The notes beneath the pieces are model-generated. The model was not told where the DNA came from. It worked only from the letters and a program-made list of their open reading frames with translations, and ran no database searches. The position numbers and the translations under genes are program-made. A stretch of 64,000 nucleotides of DNA from Desmodus rotundus (lineage: Eukaryota; Chordata; Mammalia; Chiroptera; Phyllostomidae). Location of the stretch: the NCBI RefSeq assembly GCF_022682495.2, contig NC_071391.1:10887680-10951679 (forward strand), in the 5' to 3' direction. Shown piece by piece: positions 10,921-21,990 of this stretch (the stretch's first letter is position 1; each line of letters opens with the position of its first letter).

Positions 10921-12411
10921 TTTAAAAATAATATATTTTATTGATTTTGCTATTAGTTATCCCATTTTCCCCCCTCTATTCCCCTCCACCCTGCACATCC
11001 CCTCCCACCCACATTCCCCCCCTTTAGTTCATGTCCATGGGTCATACAGATAAGTTCTTTGGCTTCTACATTTCCTATACTATTCTTAACCTTCCCCTGT
11101 CTATTTTCTACCTATCATTTATGCTACTTATTCTCTGTATCTTTCCCCCCTCTTTCCCCCTCCCACTCCCTTGCTGATAAGCCTCCATGTGATCTCCATT
11201 TCTGTGATTCTTTCCTGTTCTAGTTGTTTGCTTAGTTTGCTTTTGTTTTTGTTTTAGGTGTGGTTGTTAATAACTGTGAGTTTGCTGTCATTTTTACTGT
11301 TCATATTTTTTATCTTCTTTTTCTTAGGTAACTCCCTTTAACATTTCATATAATAAAGGCTCGGTGATGATGAACTCCTTGAACTTGACCTTATCTGGGA
11401 AGCACTTTATCTGCCCTTTCATTCTAAATGAAAGTTTTGCTGGATAGAGCAATCTTGGATGTAGGTCCTTGCCTTTCATGACTTGGAATACTTCTTTCCA
11501 GACCCTTCTTGCCTGCAAGGTCTCTTTTGAGAAAGCAGGTGACAGTCCTATGGGAACTCCTTTGTAGGTAACTGTCTCCTTTTCTCTTGTGGCTTTTAAG
11601 ATTCTCTCCTTATCTTTAATCTTGGGTAATGTAATTATGATGTGCCTTGGTGTGTTCCTCCTTGGGTCCAGCTTCCTTGGGACTCTCTGAGCTTCCTGGA
11701 TTTCCTGGAAGTCTATTTCCTTTGCCAGATTGGAAAAGTTCTCCTTCATTATTTGTCCAAATAAGTTTTCCATTTCTTGCTCTTCCTCTTCTCCTTCTGG
11801 TACCCCTATGATTAGGATGTTGGAATGTTTAAAGATGTCCTGGAGGTTCCTAAGCCTCTTCTCATTTTTTTGAATTCTTGTTTCTTCATTCTTTTCTGGT
11901 TGGATGTTTCTTTCTTCCTTCTGGTCCACACCATTGATTTGAGTCCCAGTTTCCTTCCTGTCACTGTTGGTTCCCTGTACATTTTCCTTCATTTCACTCA
12001 GCATAGCCTTCATTTTTTCATCTAATTTGTGACCAAATTCAACCAATTCTGTGAGCATCCTGATTACCAGTGTTTTGAACTGTGCATCTGATAGGTTGGC
12101 TATCTCTTCACCACTTAGTTGTATTTTTCTTGGAGCTTTGATCTGTTCTTTCATTTGAGCCATTTTTTTTGTCTTGGGGTGCCTGAGCCACGAAAGATTA
12201 AGTGCCGAAGGCAGGTTCTGCTGAAAGGACCGATGCGCCTGAGTGTCTTGTAATGTGCAGGTAAAAATGCTGAAAGAACTTGTCCCCGTGTAAAAAGTCT
12301 ACCCACATCCACACAACTGCGGTTCCTCGGAAAAAAGCACGTTCTCAGTGGAAGGGATCACTGCTCTTTTCTTTCCAAGTTTTCCACCTGCCACATTCCT
12401 TCCCTCCAGCC
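10921..12411 (-). mobile_element. Complete HAL1 (half-L1) retrotransposon
   Basis: Read on the minus strand: a 5' UTR of about 250 bp (12411-12164), one intact ORF (12163-11324), and a 400-bp 3' UTR with strong G-runs (C-runs on the plus strand near 10970-11020 and 11145-11170) ending in 'aatcaataaaatatatta'. There is no ORF2. The element is flanked by a perfect 12-bp target-site duplication, TAGAAACAGATT, at 10909-10920 and 12412-12423. The A-tail is short and mixed. HAL1 elements are L1-derived non-autonomous retrotransposons that depend on L1 ORF2 in trans; young ones are known from bats. Confidence 0.85.
11324..12163 (-). CDS. HAL1/LINE-1 ORF1 protein (ORF1p)
   Basis: RNA-binding chaperone of the L1 family, expected to trimerise and coat its own RNA in cytoplasmic particles. 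The open frame is 279 residues with no break, shorter than the roughly 340 of human L1 ORF1p. An N-terminal helical/coiled-coil stretch covers about residues 28-62, then a charged Glu/Lys-rich linker (about 63-105). The RRM domain starts at NILIIGVPEG (115-124) and ends with PRHIIITLP (172-180). The C-terminal domain includes YKGVPIGLSPAFSKETLQ (200-217) and the conserved YPAKLSF (240-246). Start is the ATG at 12163, preceded by an A-rich stretch. An intact frame in a decaying landscape implies recent insertion. Confidence 0.88.
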   Translation of the reverse strand: MAQMKEQIKAPRKIQLSGEEIANLSDAQFKTLVIRMLTELVEFGHKLDEKMKAMLSEMKENVQGTNSDRKETGTQINGVDQKEERNIQPEKNEETRIQKNEKRLRNLQDIFKHSNILIIGVPEGEEEEQEMENLFGQIMKENFSNLAKEIDFQEIQEAQRVPRKLDPRRNTPRHIIITLPKIKDKERILKATREKETVTYKGVPIGLSPAFSKETLQARRVWKEVFQVMKGKDLHPRLLYPAKLSFRMKGQIKCFPDKVKFKEFIITEPLLYEMLKGVT

Positions 12412-12631
12412 TAGAAACAGATTGATAGAAAAGAGTTGAGGAGCTTCAGGCAATTGTCAAGGTGAAGGCCAAGATACAGTACGTGACTGATGCAGTGGGA
12501 GTTAGTAGACTTTAAAAGGTTTAAGCAAGGGCTGAGTGTGATGGGTAGACAGTTTGACTGGTTATTTCATCTGTCTCTTTAATTCCCCCAAAGTCAAAGG
12601 CATAATGTAAACTGTATTTTTTGCTTCACAG

Positions 12632-12695
12632 GAGGCCTTGCTAAAGTCAAATAATGAATTTCAAATTAGAAAACTGAAGGAAAAGTGTCTATCAG
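12632..12695 (+). other. Exon-like segment with canonical splice sites
   Basis: A pyrimidine-rich acceptor ending TTGCTTCACAG (AG at 12630-12631) and a consensus donor CAG|GTAAGT at 12693-12701 bracket 64 bases. The simplest reading is a 5' non-coding exon of the OR at 14021, whose coding exon has its own acceptor at 14000-14001; the intron would be about 1.3 kb. One frame is open throughout (EALLKSNNEFQIRKLKEKCLS), so a leftover coding exon of another gene is the alternative. I do not recognise the peptide. Confidence 0.4.
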
Positions 12696-13339
12696 GTAAG
12701 TCTTATGTTGGACTCTGATATTCTTGGGCTCATAAGTTTTTTTTTTAAGTGATATATAAGTAGCTTACTGAGCATTTGTATGTTGATCCTTTTATTCTAA
12801 GTGGGTGAGAATTCTCAGAGATCAAAGACAATAATTAAATTTAGCTACATTGAATAATGAAGTACTTAAGTTCAGAGAGATCAGGTGACTTAACTAAGGT
12901 CACCCTTAAGTGGGTGACATGAGAATCTATAGAAGTTACAGAGATGGGAGAATTTAGGCCCTTTTCCAAATTTCTTCCCTGCACTGTTTTCTTCCCCCAC
13001 ACTGTTTCCCTGCACTGGTACTTAGACACAACAGTTTCTTTTATCTTATGGGCTTTCCACTGATGGCCACTGGTATAAATTCCACACCACAGACAGGAAA
13101 CCAGAAACGTGTTATCGTACACTCATGTTGGAATGACATTTTTGAAATGAAAGGAATTGTGAAGACATCAATATTTCCCAGTGCGAGAAAGGGAAAAGCA
13201 CGGACCATTTTGACAGGGGTTTCAAAGCCCACCTCTGCCAGTCACTAGCATTGTGAATTTGGATTGAGCTCAGTTCTCTCTTTCATAGCATGAGGTGACA
13301 TTTCACCTGGAGGCTTGTTCAAAGGAGTATGCAATGCAA

Positions 13340-13485
13340 AAATACTAACAATTATTGTCCACTAACTTAGGTGCTTGATAAGACACTGCTAAATGCTTTG
13401 GGTGCATTATCTCATTTAATCTTCATAAAAATTTACAAGGTTAGTATTACTATTACTATTCTTGCTTCACAGAGGAAGAAAAGTA
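13340..13485 (+). mobile_element. MIR-like SINE fragment
   Basis: Typical MIR wording: 'tttgggtgcattatctcatttaat' type core followed by 'cttcacagaggaagaaa'. Old and diverged. Confidence 0.55.
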
Positions 13486-13999
13486 ACTTTCCTGGGGTGA
13501 GAGAAGGCAGATGCCAGAGCAGTTGGGTAACATGCATTCGGCCTTATGTTATAATCACACAATGCAAAGAAAGTTGTCTGAAAAATGAGCAACTGCTCAT
13601 TTCTTCTCCAGCTTGCCTCACTTCTACTCTCCTGCATCATTTCACCAGGGGTGTGGCTACCTGGTGAACTCAGGTAAAGTTCACTAAGGTGGGAGTTAGC
13701 AGATGTCTATTGTGGAACCACCTATGCTCAGTGAGTCAACTGAGAGGACCTTGAGCAAGATGCTCCTCTTTTCCAGGCTTCCTTGTTTTCATCTATGTAT
13801 TGACAGATTCTGCAGAGTCATGTATATTGTAGCTATGGACGTCATCTTTTGTGGTGGTCTCTGTTTCATTTTGTATTCCCAGCTGCAGCTCGTAACTAAC
13901 TCCCATCATTCCTTGTTAGTTCAGTTTCTAGTACATTTTTGCCGTGTCCCGATTTTGAAGATATGTTCACCAGATGTGCTGTGACGCCTCTCTTCTTCT

Positions 14000-14001
14000 A
14001 G
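14000..14001 (+). promoter_or_regulatory. 3' splice acceptor of OR coding exon
   Basis: Polypyrimidine run CCTCTCTTCTTCTAG ends 19 bases before the ATG at 14021. OR coding exons usually begin just upstream of the start codon, so this supports the chosen start. Confidence 0.55.
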
Positions 14002-14020
14002 TGGAAATCACAACCAGCCA

Positions 14021-14962
14021 ATGGCCAATGCAAACGACACAAGGGTCACCGAGTTCATTTTCACAGGTTTGAATTACAGCCCTCAGTTGCAGGTCTTTCT
14101 CTTCCTGCTCTTTCTGAGTTTCTACATTATCAACCTAACAGGCAACTTGGGGATGATTATTCTGATACGTATCAGTTCCCGCCTTCACACACCTATGTAC
14201 TTTTTCCTCAGCCACTTGTCCTTTGTGGACACGTGCTTGTCCTCAGTTGTGAGCCCCAAGATGCTCACTGACTTCTTTGTGCAGAGGAAAGTCATCTCCT
14301 TCTTGGGCTGTGCTTTGCAGCAGTGGTTCTTTGCATTCTTTGTGGCAGCAGAGTGTCTTCTCTTGGCGTCCATGGCCTATGACCGCTATGTAGCCATCTG
14401 CAACCCATTACTGTACTCAGTTGCCATGTCCCAGAGCCTCTGTATCCAGCTGGTGGCTGGTCCCTATGTCATTGGCTTCATGAACACCATGACTCATACA
14501 ACAAACACATTTCGCCTCCCTTTTTGTGGCCCCAATGTCATCAATCATTTCTTCTGTGATGTGTTCCCCCTGTTTTCCCTTGTATGTGCTGACACAGCAA
14601 ACATTAAGTTGGTGGTTTTCATTGTAGCGGGAGCTGTGGGAGTCTTCAGTGGTCTGACCATCGTGGTCTCCTACATTTACATCCTCACTGCCATCCTGAA
14701 GATCCGCTCCACTGATGGGAGGCGCAAAGTCTTTTCTACCTGCTCCTCCCACCTGACGGCTGTCTCCATCATGTTTGGTACCTTGTTCTTCATTTACGTA
14801 CGACCGAGTGCCAGTTTCTCCCTGGATCTCAATAAAGGGGTGTCCGTATTTTACACAGCAGTCATCCCCATGCTGAACCCACTTATCTACAGCCTGAGGA
14901 ACAAGGAGGTCAAAGATGCCATCCACAGGACTGTCACCAGGAGGATGGCTTGTTGGGCCTGA
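14021..14962 (+). CDS. Olfactory receptor, class II, family 5/8-like
   Basis: Intact 313-residue odorant receptor in one exon. N-glycosylation sequon NDT at 5-7; GN in TM1 at 41-42; PMYFFL at 58-63; conserved Cys97; [10 protein letters not shown] at 118-127 for G-protein coupling; ECL2 cysteines 169, 179 and 189; SY at 217-218; [10 protein letters not shown] at 236-245; [12 protein letters not shown] at 283-294. These match standard OR positions exactly. Signalling would be through the olfactory Gs/adenylyl cyclase route in sensory cilia. Unusual residues are QQ at 100-101 after Cys97 and DVFPLFS in ECL2. The subfamily cannot be fixed by eye. The ATG is preceded by a good splice acceptor, and an exon-like segment lies 1.3 kb upstream. 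Confidence 0.95.
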   Translation: MANANDTRVTEFIFTGLNYSPQLQVFLFLLFLSFYIINLTGNLGMIILIRISSRLHTPMYFFLSHLSFVDTCLSSVVSPKMLTDFFVQRKVISFLGCALQQWFFAFFVAAECLLLASMAYDRYVAICNPLLYSVAMSQSLCIQLVAGPYVIGFMNTMTHTTNTFRLPFCGPNVINHFFCDVFPLFSLVCADTANIKLVVFIVAGAVGVFSGLTIVVSYIYILTAILKIRSTDGRRKVFSTCSSHLTAVSIMFGTLFFIYVRPSASFSLDLNKGVSVFYTAVIPMLNPLIYSLRNKEVKDAIHRTVTRRMACWA

Positions 14963-16600
14963 ATTCTCTTCTGATTGGGAATTGGGGGAGAAATCTAATT
15001 GGAAAGACTGATGGTGTGATTCCTAAGGCCACTTGCAAGTATTTGGGGGCTGGATGACACTCCTTTATCCATTCATCTATCCAGTTCTCTGTTCATTTAG
15101 TCAATTAGTGTAGATTTATTAAACCCTGTATGTGACTTTTCTCTGCAATATGCCAGTATTGTAGTTGGAACCCACAGTCCATTTAATTTTGCTGATCTTG
15201 GACTCATCACAGTCTAATTACATTGAAAAAGCTTTATTTAATTTCTGTCATTGATTTTCTATCATTCTGCTAACATGTTTTCTCTTCCTGCTGACCCCTT
15301 GGTATTGGAATTTTAAAATGCAGTATTTTAGGTTTTGCACTCGTATGTTGCTCCCACCAATAGGAATCTGTAAAAAAGCAGGGATCTCATGTTAAGCTCA
15401 TCAACGAAAAGAAATCCTTGGCTGTACACATTGATTTTTGGGGTGACCTTAACACAAAGAACTACACACCTCTTGGGCAATGAAGACAGAGCTGTGTTCA
15501 GCTCTGACAGATGGGGTGGTCCACAGTGTCTGTTTATAGTGATAAAGAGACCTGTACTCATTTTAATGCATTTTACACCTGAAGGAGCTTGTAGCAGAAT
15601 GGGTAAGACTTGTGTTTTCTTAAGATTCATTTTTCTGGTAGATGCTTAGAGAATTACCTAAACTTCTCTTGGTTGTACATATGATAGCGCCTACTAAACC
15701 CTGTTAATATTGAAGTTCATTCCTCAGTCAGTACAGATTAATGTTGTGGTTATGTGCAGGCTCTTCATCCAGCTCCACTTGTTGCTAGTAAGGTGAGTAG
15801 ATTTGCAGCATTCAAGGGAATACAGAGATGCAACGCAACTTGATGGTTATGACTCTTGGGCATGGTGAGCGCTGGGCAGCCCTGTTCTGAGCTCCTCTTA
15901 GAGACCCAGGAATGCCACCTAATTCCACGTTCTCTTTCTTGATCTATCTTTATCTCCTAATGTGGGAATGAAGACATGAAAAGGAGAGAGTTTCACTGAG
16001 GAAATGTATAAGCTTTCCTAGATGACATTTTAATATCATGGCTAAATTGTTACAGAAATGTCCTCAGAATTTAAGGAATTCTTTGGTCCACCTATTTTCC
16101 CGAAATAAATTTAGCAAACTTGGTTAAGAAATTTCTTTGAAATTCACAGTCTGTCTACTGGTTAGACTGAGAAATAAATTTTCTAAACTATTGAGCACTT
16201 TTCTACATACAAAGTGTTTTTGAGCTATTTTCTATTGATTTCTTGTATAATGCACAATCTCTGAAAACAGACAATCGATCATTGAGTACTCACACAATCG
16301 TAGCACGCTTTATAATGTTAGAGGCCTTAGAGAGCAGTTTATCCTAACCAGATGACTGGCTAGTCATTGAGGCTCGGAGGAAAATTCCTTTTATTGTTTT
16401 ATGCACTATAAAGCCCAAAATGTGTCTTGCTATCAAGTGTATTTATGGCAGATTCATTTAAACTTCAGGAACCTTATTTTAGAGTGGGTTTCCTAGATGG
16501 GATAGAATTTCTCTCAGAATATTTACTGGAAATGGTAGAAAAGCACAATTATATAACAAAAAGAAGCAAAAGTTAGAGTTGGAAGACCTCATGTACTCAT
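14963..16600. other. Unassigned intergenic DNA
   Basis: Unique-looking sequence downstream of the OR; short open frames only. No element recognised. Confidence 0.4.
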
Positions 16601-16604
16601 ATAT

Positions 16605-16725
16605 TCAACAAATAATTATTGAATGTCTTTTGTGTGCCTGGCACACAAAAGATGAGCCTGGTGTTGCAGACAGCAGTGAAAAAAATGAACATTATTCTGT
16701 ACCCACAGAGCTGACATGGTAGCAA
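16605..16725 (+). mobile_element. L2-type LINE fragment with perfect hairpin
   Basis: 'attcaacaaataattattgaatg' followed by 'gtgtgcctggcac' and 'acagcagtgaaaaaaatgaac' is the usual L2 3' wording. A perfect 12-bp inverted repeat with a 3-base loop lies at 16626-16637 and 16641-16652, partly inherent to the L2 sequence. Confidence 0.6.
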
Positions 16726-16729
16726 ATCT

Positions 16730-18820
16730 AATATATATATATACTCCTGTTCATTACTCTTTTTGTGTGTCAGTGAAGTCCATAATGAAATAGATGGAAG
16801 TGATGATAATATCCACTACAGCATAGGACTATCACAAAGATTAAATTAAAGGATGGCAGGGGGAATCACTTGGTATACTATAATTGCATTTTGCTGCTTC
16901 CTAATAAAAAAGCTTTTGTTGAAAACGACAGCACTTTGGAACAAAGGTGTTATCCTAAGTGTGGGAGATTCCCCAATATAGGCTCCTTCACAGGGTCTTA
17001 GTTGTGGTAACAGGGGGTGGGGTGGAGTCAGCACAGTACAGCGGACAGCCAACTGAATTCTAATCCTAGCTCGACCTTGTGATTTTAGGGTTGCCTTTTA
17101 ATCCCACCTATAAACCACTGTAACAATGCCTAATTTCTTGAGGGTGTGTAACCAGTTTCTTGTAGGAGCTTAAGTTCACAGGCAGTAAGTAGGAGGTACC
17201 TTTGTTATTTTCTATCGTTGCCCTTTCAAAACACTGATGTATCATTTCAAAACTCCTGACCACGTCTGACATCACAGGGAGATCTAATAGTTTTTCCTTT
17301 CACTTGGAAATGAGAAACAAATGATGCCAATTTCCAACTATTATAAATTCAAGTCCAGTTCAGGCCAGATTGAGACGGCAAAAAAGGTAAATGCTGTGCT
17401 CTTTTCCTCCCACGACCACATCAAAATTGCAGCTGAGGTACAGAAGTTTGCTGAAAAGAAGTGCTGTAACTAAAGAAAGAGAGAAGAAGCCACTTTGAGA
17501 CTGTTACGCTATTAGTTAAATAAATTGGGGTACATCCATGAAATTAAAAAAAAGTCAAGCTCCACCCACACGCTTTTCCAAATTAAAACCTTCTCCCTCC
17601 CCGTCTCAGTCTCTGGAGCCTATAGAGATGAAAGGGGCAGATCTGATTCTCTATTATTGCCGCCCCACCTTTCCCACTCTGCAGCTGCTCAGAAGGAAGG
17701 CAGAGGGGCAAGAGGGCAGGAAACAGTTGACTGGGAGAGTTGGAATCTGGCTCAACATCTTTTAATGACAGATGCATGATTACTGGCTTTTTCTCTTGGG
17801 CTACTGTCCTAAGGAAATAATTCAAAATGCAAGTTTGGGTGGTGATGGTGGCACTTTGTTTTCCAGGATGTGTTTGTAATTGTGTATGTACATAACCCAA
17901 GTATCCACTGGTTTCATTAGCTAATAGGTGACAATGGCAATCTCTTTCCTTTAATATCAAATTATGATGGACTCAAGTTCCCATCCTTACTGATGCAAGA
18001 AATGCAGTTTGTAAGTGTCTTCTCCATGGAGTTCAGAGCATCCCTGGGGGAGTGAAACAATCCATGGTGTTATTCTCCCACCTTCCCTGCTGCCTCTGGC
18101 TGCCTCTGCTCCACCCACAAGTTCCTATTCCCATTGCTCCAAGTCTTCTCTTCTGCTTCACAGCAGTGGCTACTCTTTGAAGATTCCATCATTTCCTCCC
18201 AAACCTGCCAACAGACCCACTTCATTTTAAGTCACCTAGAGCACATTTGAGGCCCGGGTGCGACTTCTGATGAGACTTTAGTAGAGGGTGGAGATAATGA
18301 GAGAGATGTGCAATTCTGAAGATGACTTGGAGCTACAACATAGCTTCCTTTGAGTCTATGGGTGGCTCGTCTTGTGGACTCCAGCAGGACGGTCCCATTA
18401 GGATGAAGTGTCCATCCATAGACCATTTGCCTAAGGCTTGGACTTGGTCTGGACGAACACCAGTGAAAGTCCTCATAGGCGGGTCTGTTTGAATTCAGCC
18501 AAAGTGAGTTCAGTTCTTTGTACAGTCTTGTCTTCATCTAAAAGTGCTTTTTGTAGAGTCTCAACCCACAATTCCTTATGAGAATCTAATGAAAGAGAAC
18601 ATACCAAATGAGCCACAATTCAGAGAAATACCATAATCTAAATTCTTACTTAGAAAATAATCATAGGTTTCAAACACTTCCTACAGTACAAATATATATT
18701 TTACACAGAGGTAACCAGTTGAGACATACAAGTGCATAACTGGAAAGAAAAGTTCCATAAAATAGACTTAGTTCCACAAAATGTACTTATCCTACTTGCA
18801 ATACGTGTTGATTACTAAAT
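16730..18820. other. Unassigned intergenic DNA
   Basis: Mostly unique, moderately AT-rich. Overlapping short frames around 17525-17960 and 18015-18537 have no recognisable domains and are likely chance. A (TA) run lies near 16731-16742. Confidence 0.4.
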
Positions 18821-18822
18821 TT

Positions 18823-19321
18823 CAGGGATTGGCAAACTACGTCCTACAGGTCAAATCCAGCCTGACCCCTGTTTGTGCAGTTTGCAAGCTAAGAATGGTT
18901 TTTACACTTTTAAATGGTTACAGAAAAGCAGAATAAGATTGCATGACCTATGAAAATCACTTAGAATCCAAATGTCAGCATCCATAAGTAAAGTTCTGTT
19001 GGAAGACAGCCATCTTTACGTTGGAATTTCTCAAAGGCAGCCCTGTGGACAGTTTGGATGGCATGCCCCCTTGACTGTGGGTGCTGTCCTTTGTGTTTCT
19101 GACCGTTTCATCACATCCCAGCCCCTATTCATTAGATGCCTAGAGCTCCCCTCACCCGTCATTGAGGCAAAAATGTAAATCACGGCCGTTGTTTTATGAC
19201 TCGTCTGTGGCTGTGTTGGGGATTCAAGAGCAGAGCTGAGTAGTTGTCACAGAGTCAGTATGCAAGCAAATCCTAAAATCTTTACTATATAGCCCTTTAT
19301 AGAAAAAGGTTGATGGCTCCT
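18823..19321 (+). mobile_element. Charlie-type hAT DNA transposon fossil
   Basis: Starts CAGGGATTGGCAAACTACG and ends with a diverged inverted counterpart (AAAAAGGTTGATGGCTCCT). Internal wording 'aataaagttttattggaacacagcc' appears as 'agtaaagttctgttggaagacagcc', and 'gagctgagtagttgtcacagag' is conserved. This is the widespread mammalian MER/Charlie-like non-autonomous element. Target duplications are no longer clear. Confidence 0.7.
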
Positions 19322-19474
19322 ACTGTATCCTGTTGTTTCTTTAAACAATGCTGGTCATTTCCTGCTAACCTCTTTTAATTTCCCCCTAATAAGTCTCAAA
19401 CTGCTGTTTGAGAAAACTTACACATGTGTAGCTCCAGAGAGGCAGTATACGGAATACAGGGCAAGAGCGTATGA

Positions 19475-19640
19475 GGTAGATCCAAGCGTGGGCTCATATT
19501 GTGACTGTATTATTTAATAGCTGTGTGACCTTGAGTAAGTTACATACACAAGCTCTCTGAGCTTTTGTAACCACATTTATAAAGCGGGGAGGACAACAAT
19601 AGCAGTTACACAGTGGTTTGCTATTGTCACTGGTATTTGT
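19475..19640 (+). mobile_element. MIR SINE fragment
   Basis: Contains the MIR core reading 'agctgtgtgaccttgagtaagtta' and the following 'ctctctgagc' segment. Confidence 0.7.
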
Positions 19641-19644
19641 ATTT

Positions 19645-20105
19645 GTCAGGGTCCTCAGAGAAACAAAACCAATGGAATGTGTGTGCACATATAAAATGAG
19701 ATTTACTTTAAGGAAGTGCCTTAAAAATTATGAAAGATGGTGAGTCCAAAACCTGCAGGGGGAGCTGGCAGGCTGGAGACTCTGGGAAGAGTCAATGTTA
19801 TAGTTCAAGTCCGAAGACCATCAGGCTGAAGACCCAGGAAAAGGCAATGTTGCAGTTCAAGTCTGAGAGAAGTTTGCTGCAGAATTGTCTCTTGCTCAGG
19901 AAGATCAATTTTTATGTATCCAACCCTTCAACTGATTGGGGGAGGCCCACCCATGTTATGGAGGGCAATTGACTCAAAGCTCACTGATTTAAATGTTAAT
20001 CTCTTTCCCCAAAGCCCTCACAGAGACATCCAGAATAATGTTCAAACTCATATCGGGGCACTATGGCCAAGCCAAGTTCATTCATACAACTAAACATCAC
20101 AGTGA
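19645..20105 (+). repeat. Old interspersed repeat, copy 1, family not assigned
   Basis: Begins 'gtcagggtcctcagagaaacaaaaccaatgg' in sense and closes with 'aagttcattcatacaactaaacatcac'. The same kind of sequence recurs at 51705-52230. It is a common mammalian dispersed repeat whose family name I cannot give with certainty. Confidence 0.55.
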
Positions 20106-20636
20106 TTAACATAATTCATGTCAGTGAAATAAAGAAAAATCATTATTGTACAGCACACCCAAGAAATTAAGAACAGGATTATATAAATGCAGCTTTTTAA
20201 GGCATTTTATTATGTTTAAATATCATATTATGATAGTTAAAAATAAAATATAAAATGATAGGGAAGATATTTTGAATTTGCACAAAAATTACAACTATTT
20301 TCTTTCCAAATCTTTGAATGGGAAACTTGAGTTTGCTTCCACGAGCCCAGCAGCTCTACCTTCAGGTGTTCAGTTGAAATTACTATGAACAATTCCTGAT
20401 GAATAATTTTTAATAATAAATTGAAAATTAATTTTTATAGCATATATATGTTGAAAAGAGCTGAATTAGATTTAAAGAAATGATATTAAAGCTATTCTTT
20501 GCTTTCTCTTTTTGACAAATATAATGTTGAGGTCTCTTGTTATAATGAGAATGGAGTTCAGATCCCATCTAATGTTTACATATTACATATTTCAAAAATC
20601 AGGTGAATCTCTAATTTGCTAGATGCTCACAAGTTG
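20106..20636. other. Unassigned AT-rich DNA
   Basis: Very AT-rich, no gene or element recognised. Confidence 0.4.
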
Positions 20637-21100
20637 TTAGCTGTGTTGCCACCTAGACATCAATGAAATGATGATTGCCTGAAAGGCACGGACACATCTG
20701 ATGAAGAGGAAGACAGATTCCGGCAGCCACATGGAGCTGCATGTGCCAGGAGACTCCGCCAGGCCCACCTGGCCACCAGCTCTTGGTTGGCTGCACCTCC
20801 ACGGACACTTGGAGCATGTGTGTGTCCTGCAGCACTGTGACCCCGTGTCCACAACGGTGCTGTAGAAGTAGCTGTTCAGGTGCCTGAATTAGGCCACACC
20901 AGCATGGTTTGCAAAGCAGAGAGCAGAGCAGTGGATGTTGGGGTTAGTCTCAGTGGGATCCAGGGGGCATGCCATCAGACCTGCTCTGCAGGCTGCATTC
21001 TGAAGAGTGCCTGGGGGGCTTCCGACGGTCACAGCTCACTGGGCAGGGGCGGCCAGCAGCCCCATCTTCATCCCCGTGTTTCCTGGCACACCTAGACTTT
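20637..21100. other. GC-rich island, possible processed pseudogene
   Basis: This block is markedly richer in G+C than its surroundings and has three overlapping open frames on the minus strand between 20637 and 20854. None gives a domain I know. It could be a decayed retrocopy or an old repeat; I assign no function. Confidence 0.3.
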
Positions 21101-21264
21101 ACATACTGAGTAAAAATCTCTTCTGGTTCACTACTGTTCCCCTAGCAGAACACCTGCTACAGAGTAGATGCTGAGGAACATTTGTTAATTATAAACTGGC
21201 CAATAATTTATATAACTGTCTACATCCTTATCTCAGTAGAAAATCTTTGCTTTGTCTTTAAAAA

Positions 21265-21715
21265 GCTGACTGACATTTCGTAGCAGCATTTTCACCACAG
21301 CCAAAGGGTGAAAACAACCTAGATGTACATTGGCAGATAAATGGAAAATCTCATGTGAAACAGCCACACAATAGAATGTTGTTCAGCCTTAAAAAGGAAT
21401 GAAATTCTGATACATGCTACACAAAGATGAACCTTAAAGACACTGAGTGAAGAAAGTCAAACATGAAAGGACAAATATTGTGTGACTCTCATACGACACA
21501 AAGTAGCCAAATTCATAGAGACAGAAAGTAGGGTCATGGTTACCAGGGGCTGGGGGAGGAGATAATGCAGAGTTCATGTTTGATGGGTGCCAAGATGCAC
21601 TTGGGGTGATGAAAAAATAATTGCGGAGGTAGATTGTGGCTGTGGCTGTGTGACAATGTTAATGTATTTAATGCCACTGAACTGTACACGCAGAAATGGG
21701 TAAAATGTACGCATT
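21265..21715 (+). mobile_element. Old LINE-1 (L1M) 3' end
   Basis: Shows the standard order of mammalian L1 3' wording: 'acaatagaatgttgttcagcctt', 'gatacatgctac', 'cagaaagtagggtcatggttaccaggggctggggg' and 'aactgtacacgcagaaatgggt'. Heavily mutated. Confidence 0.8.
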
Positions 21716-21844
21716 ACCATGCAGGGCTACCCAGCGGGAAGGGTGCCTTGTGTCAGCAATGAAGAGTGGCTGGAGGTGAGGGGACCTGGCAGGAACTCAT
21801 GCACTAACAGCCTGGGTGAGGATGACAGTGATGATTGACCAATA

Positions 21845-21990
21845 ATGACAGTATTTAATGAGCTCTTCCTATGTTCCAGGCACATTATGTGTAGTATCTC
21901 ATTTAATTCTCCATGGCAGGTATTATTATTTAATGGGCTGTTACAGTTGAAGGAACTGAAACACAGGAATTTTAAGTAATTTGCTCAAGA
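21845..21990 (+). mobile_element. MIR-type SINE fragment
   Basis: 'cctatgttccaggcacattatgtgtagtatctcattta' and 'aggaactgaaacacagg' follow MIR order. Confidence 0.65.

Noticed and set aside
14417..14926. A 169-codon open frame on the minus strand inside the OR at 14021-14962
   Set aside because: It mirrors the OR coding frame; it has no OR motifs or other domain and is a shadow of the real gene.
17525..18537. Cluster of short frames on both strands, possible gene
   Set aside because: Frames overlap on both strands and have low-complexity translations with no known motifs or exon structure.
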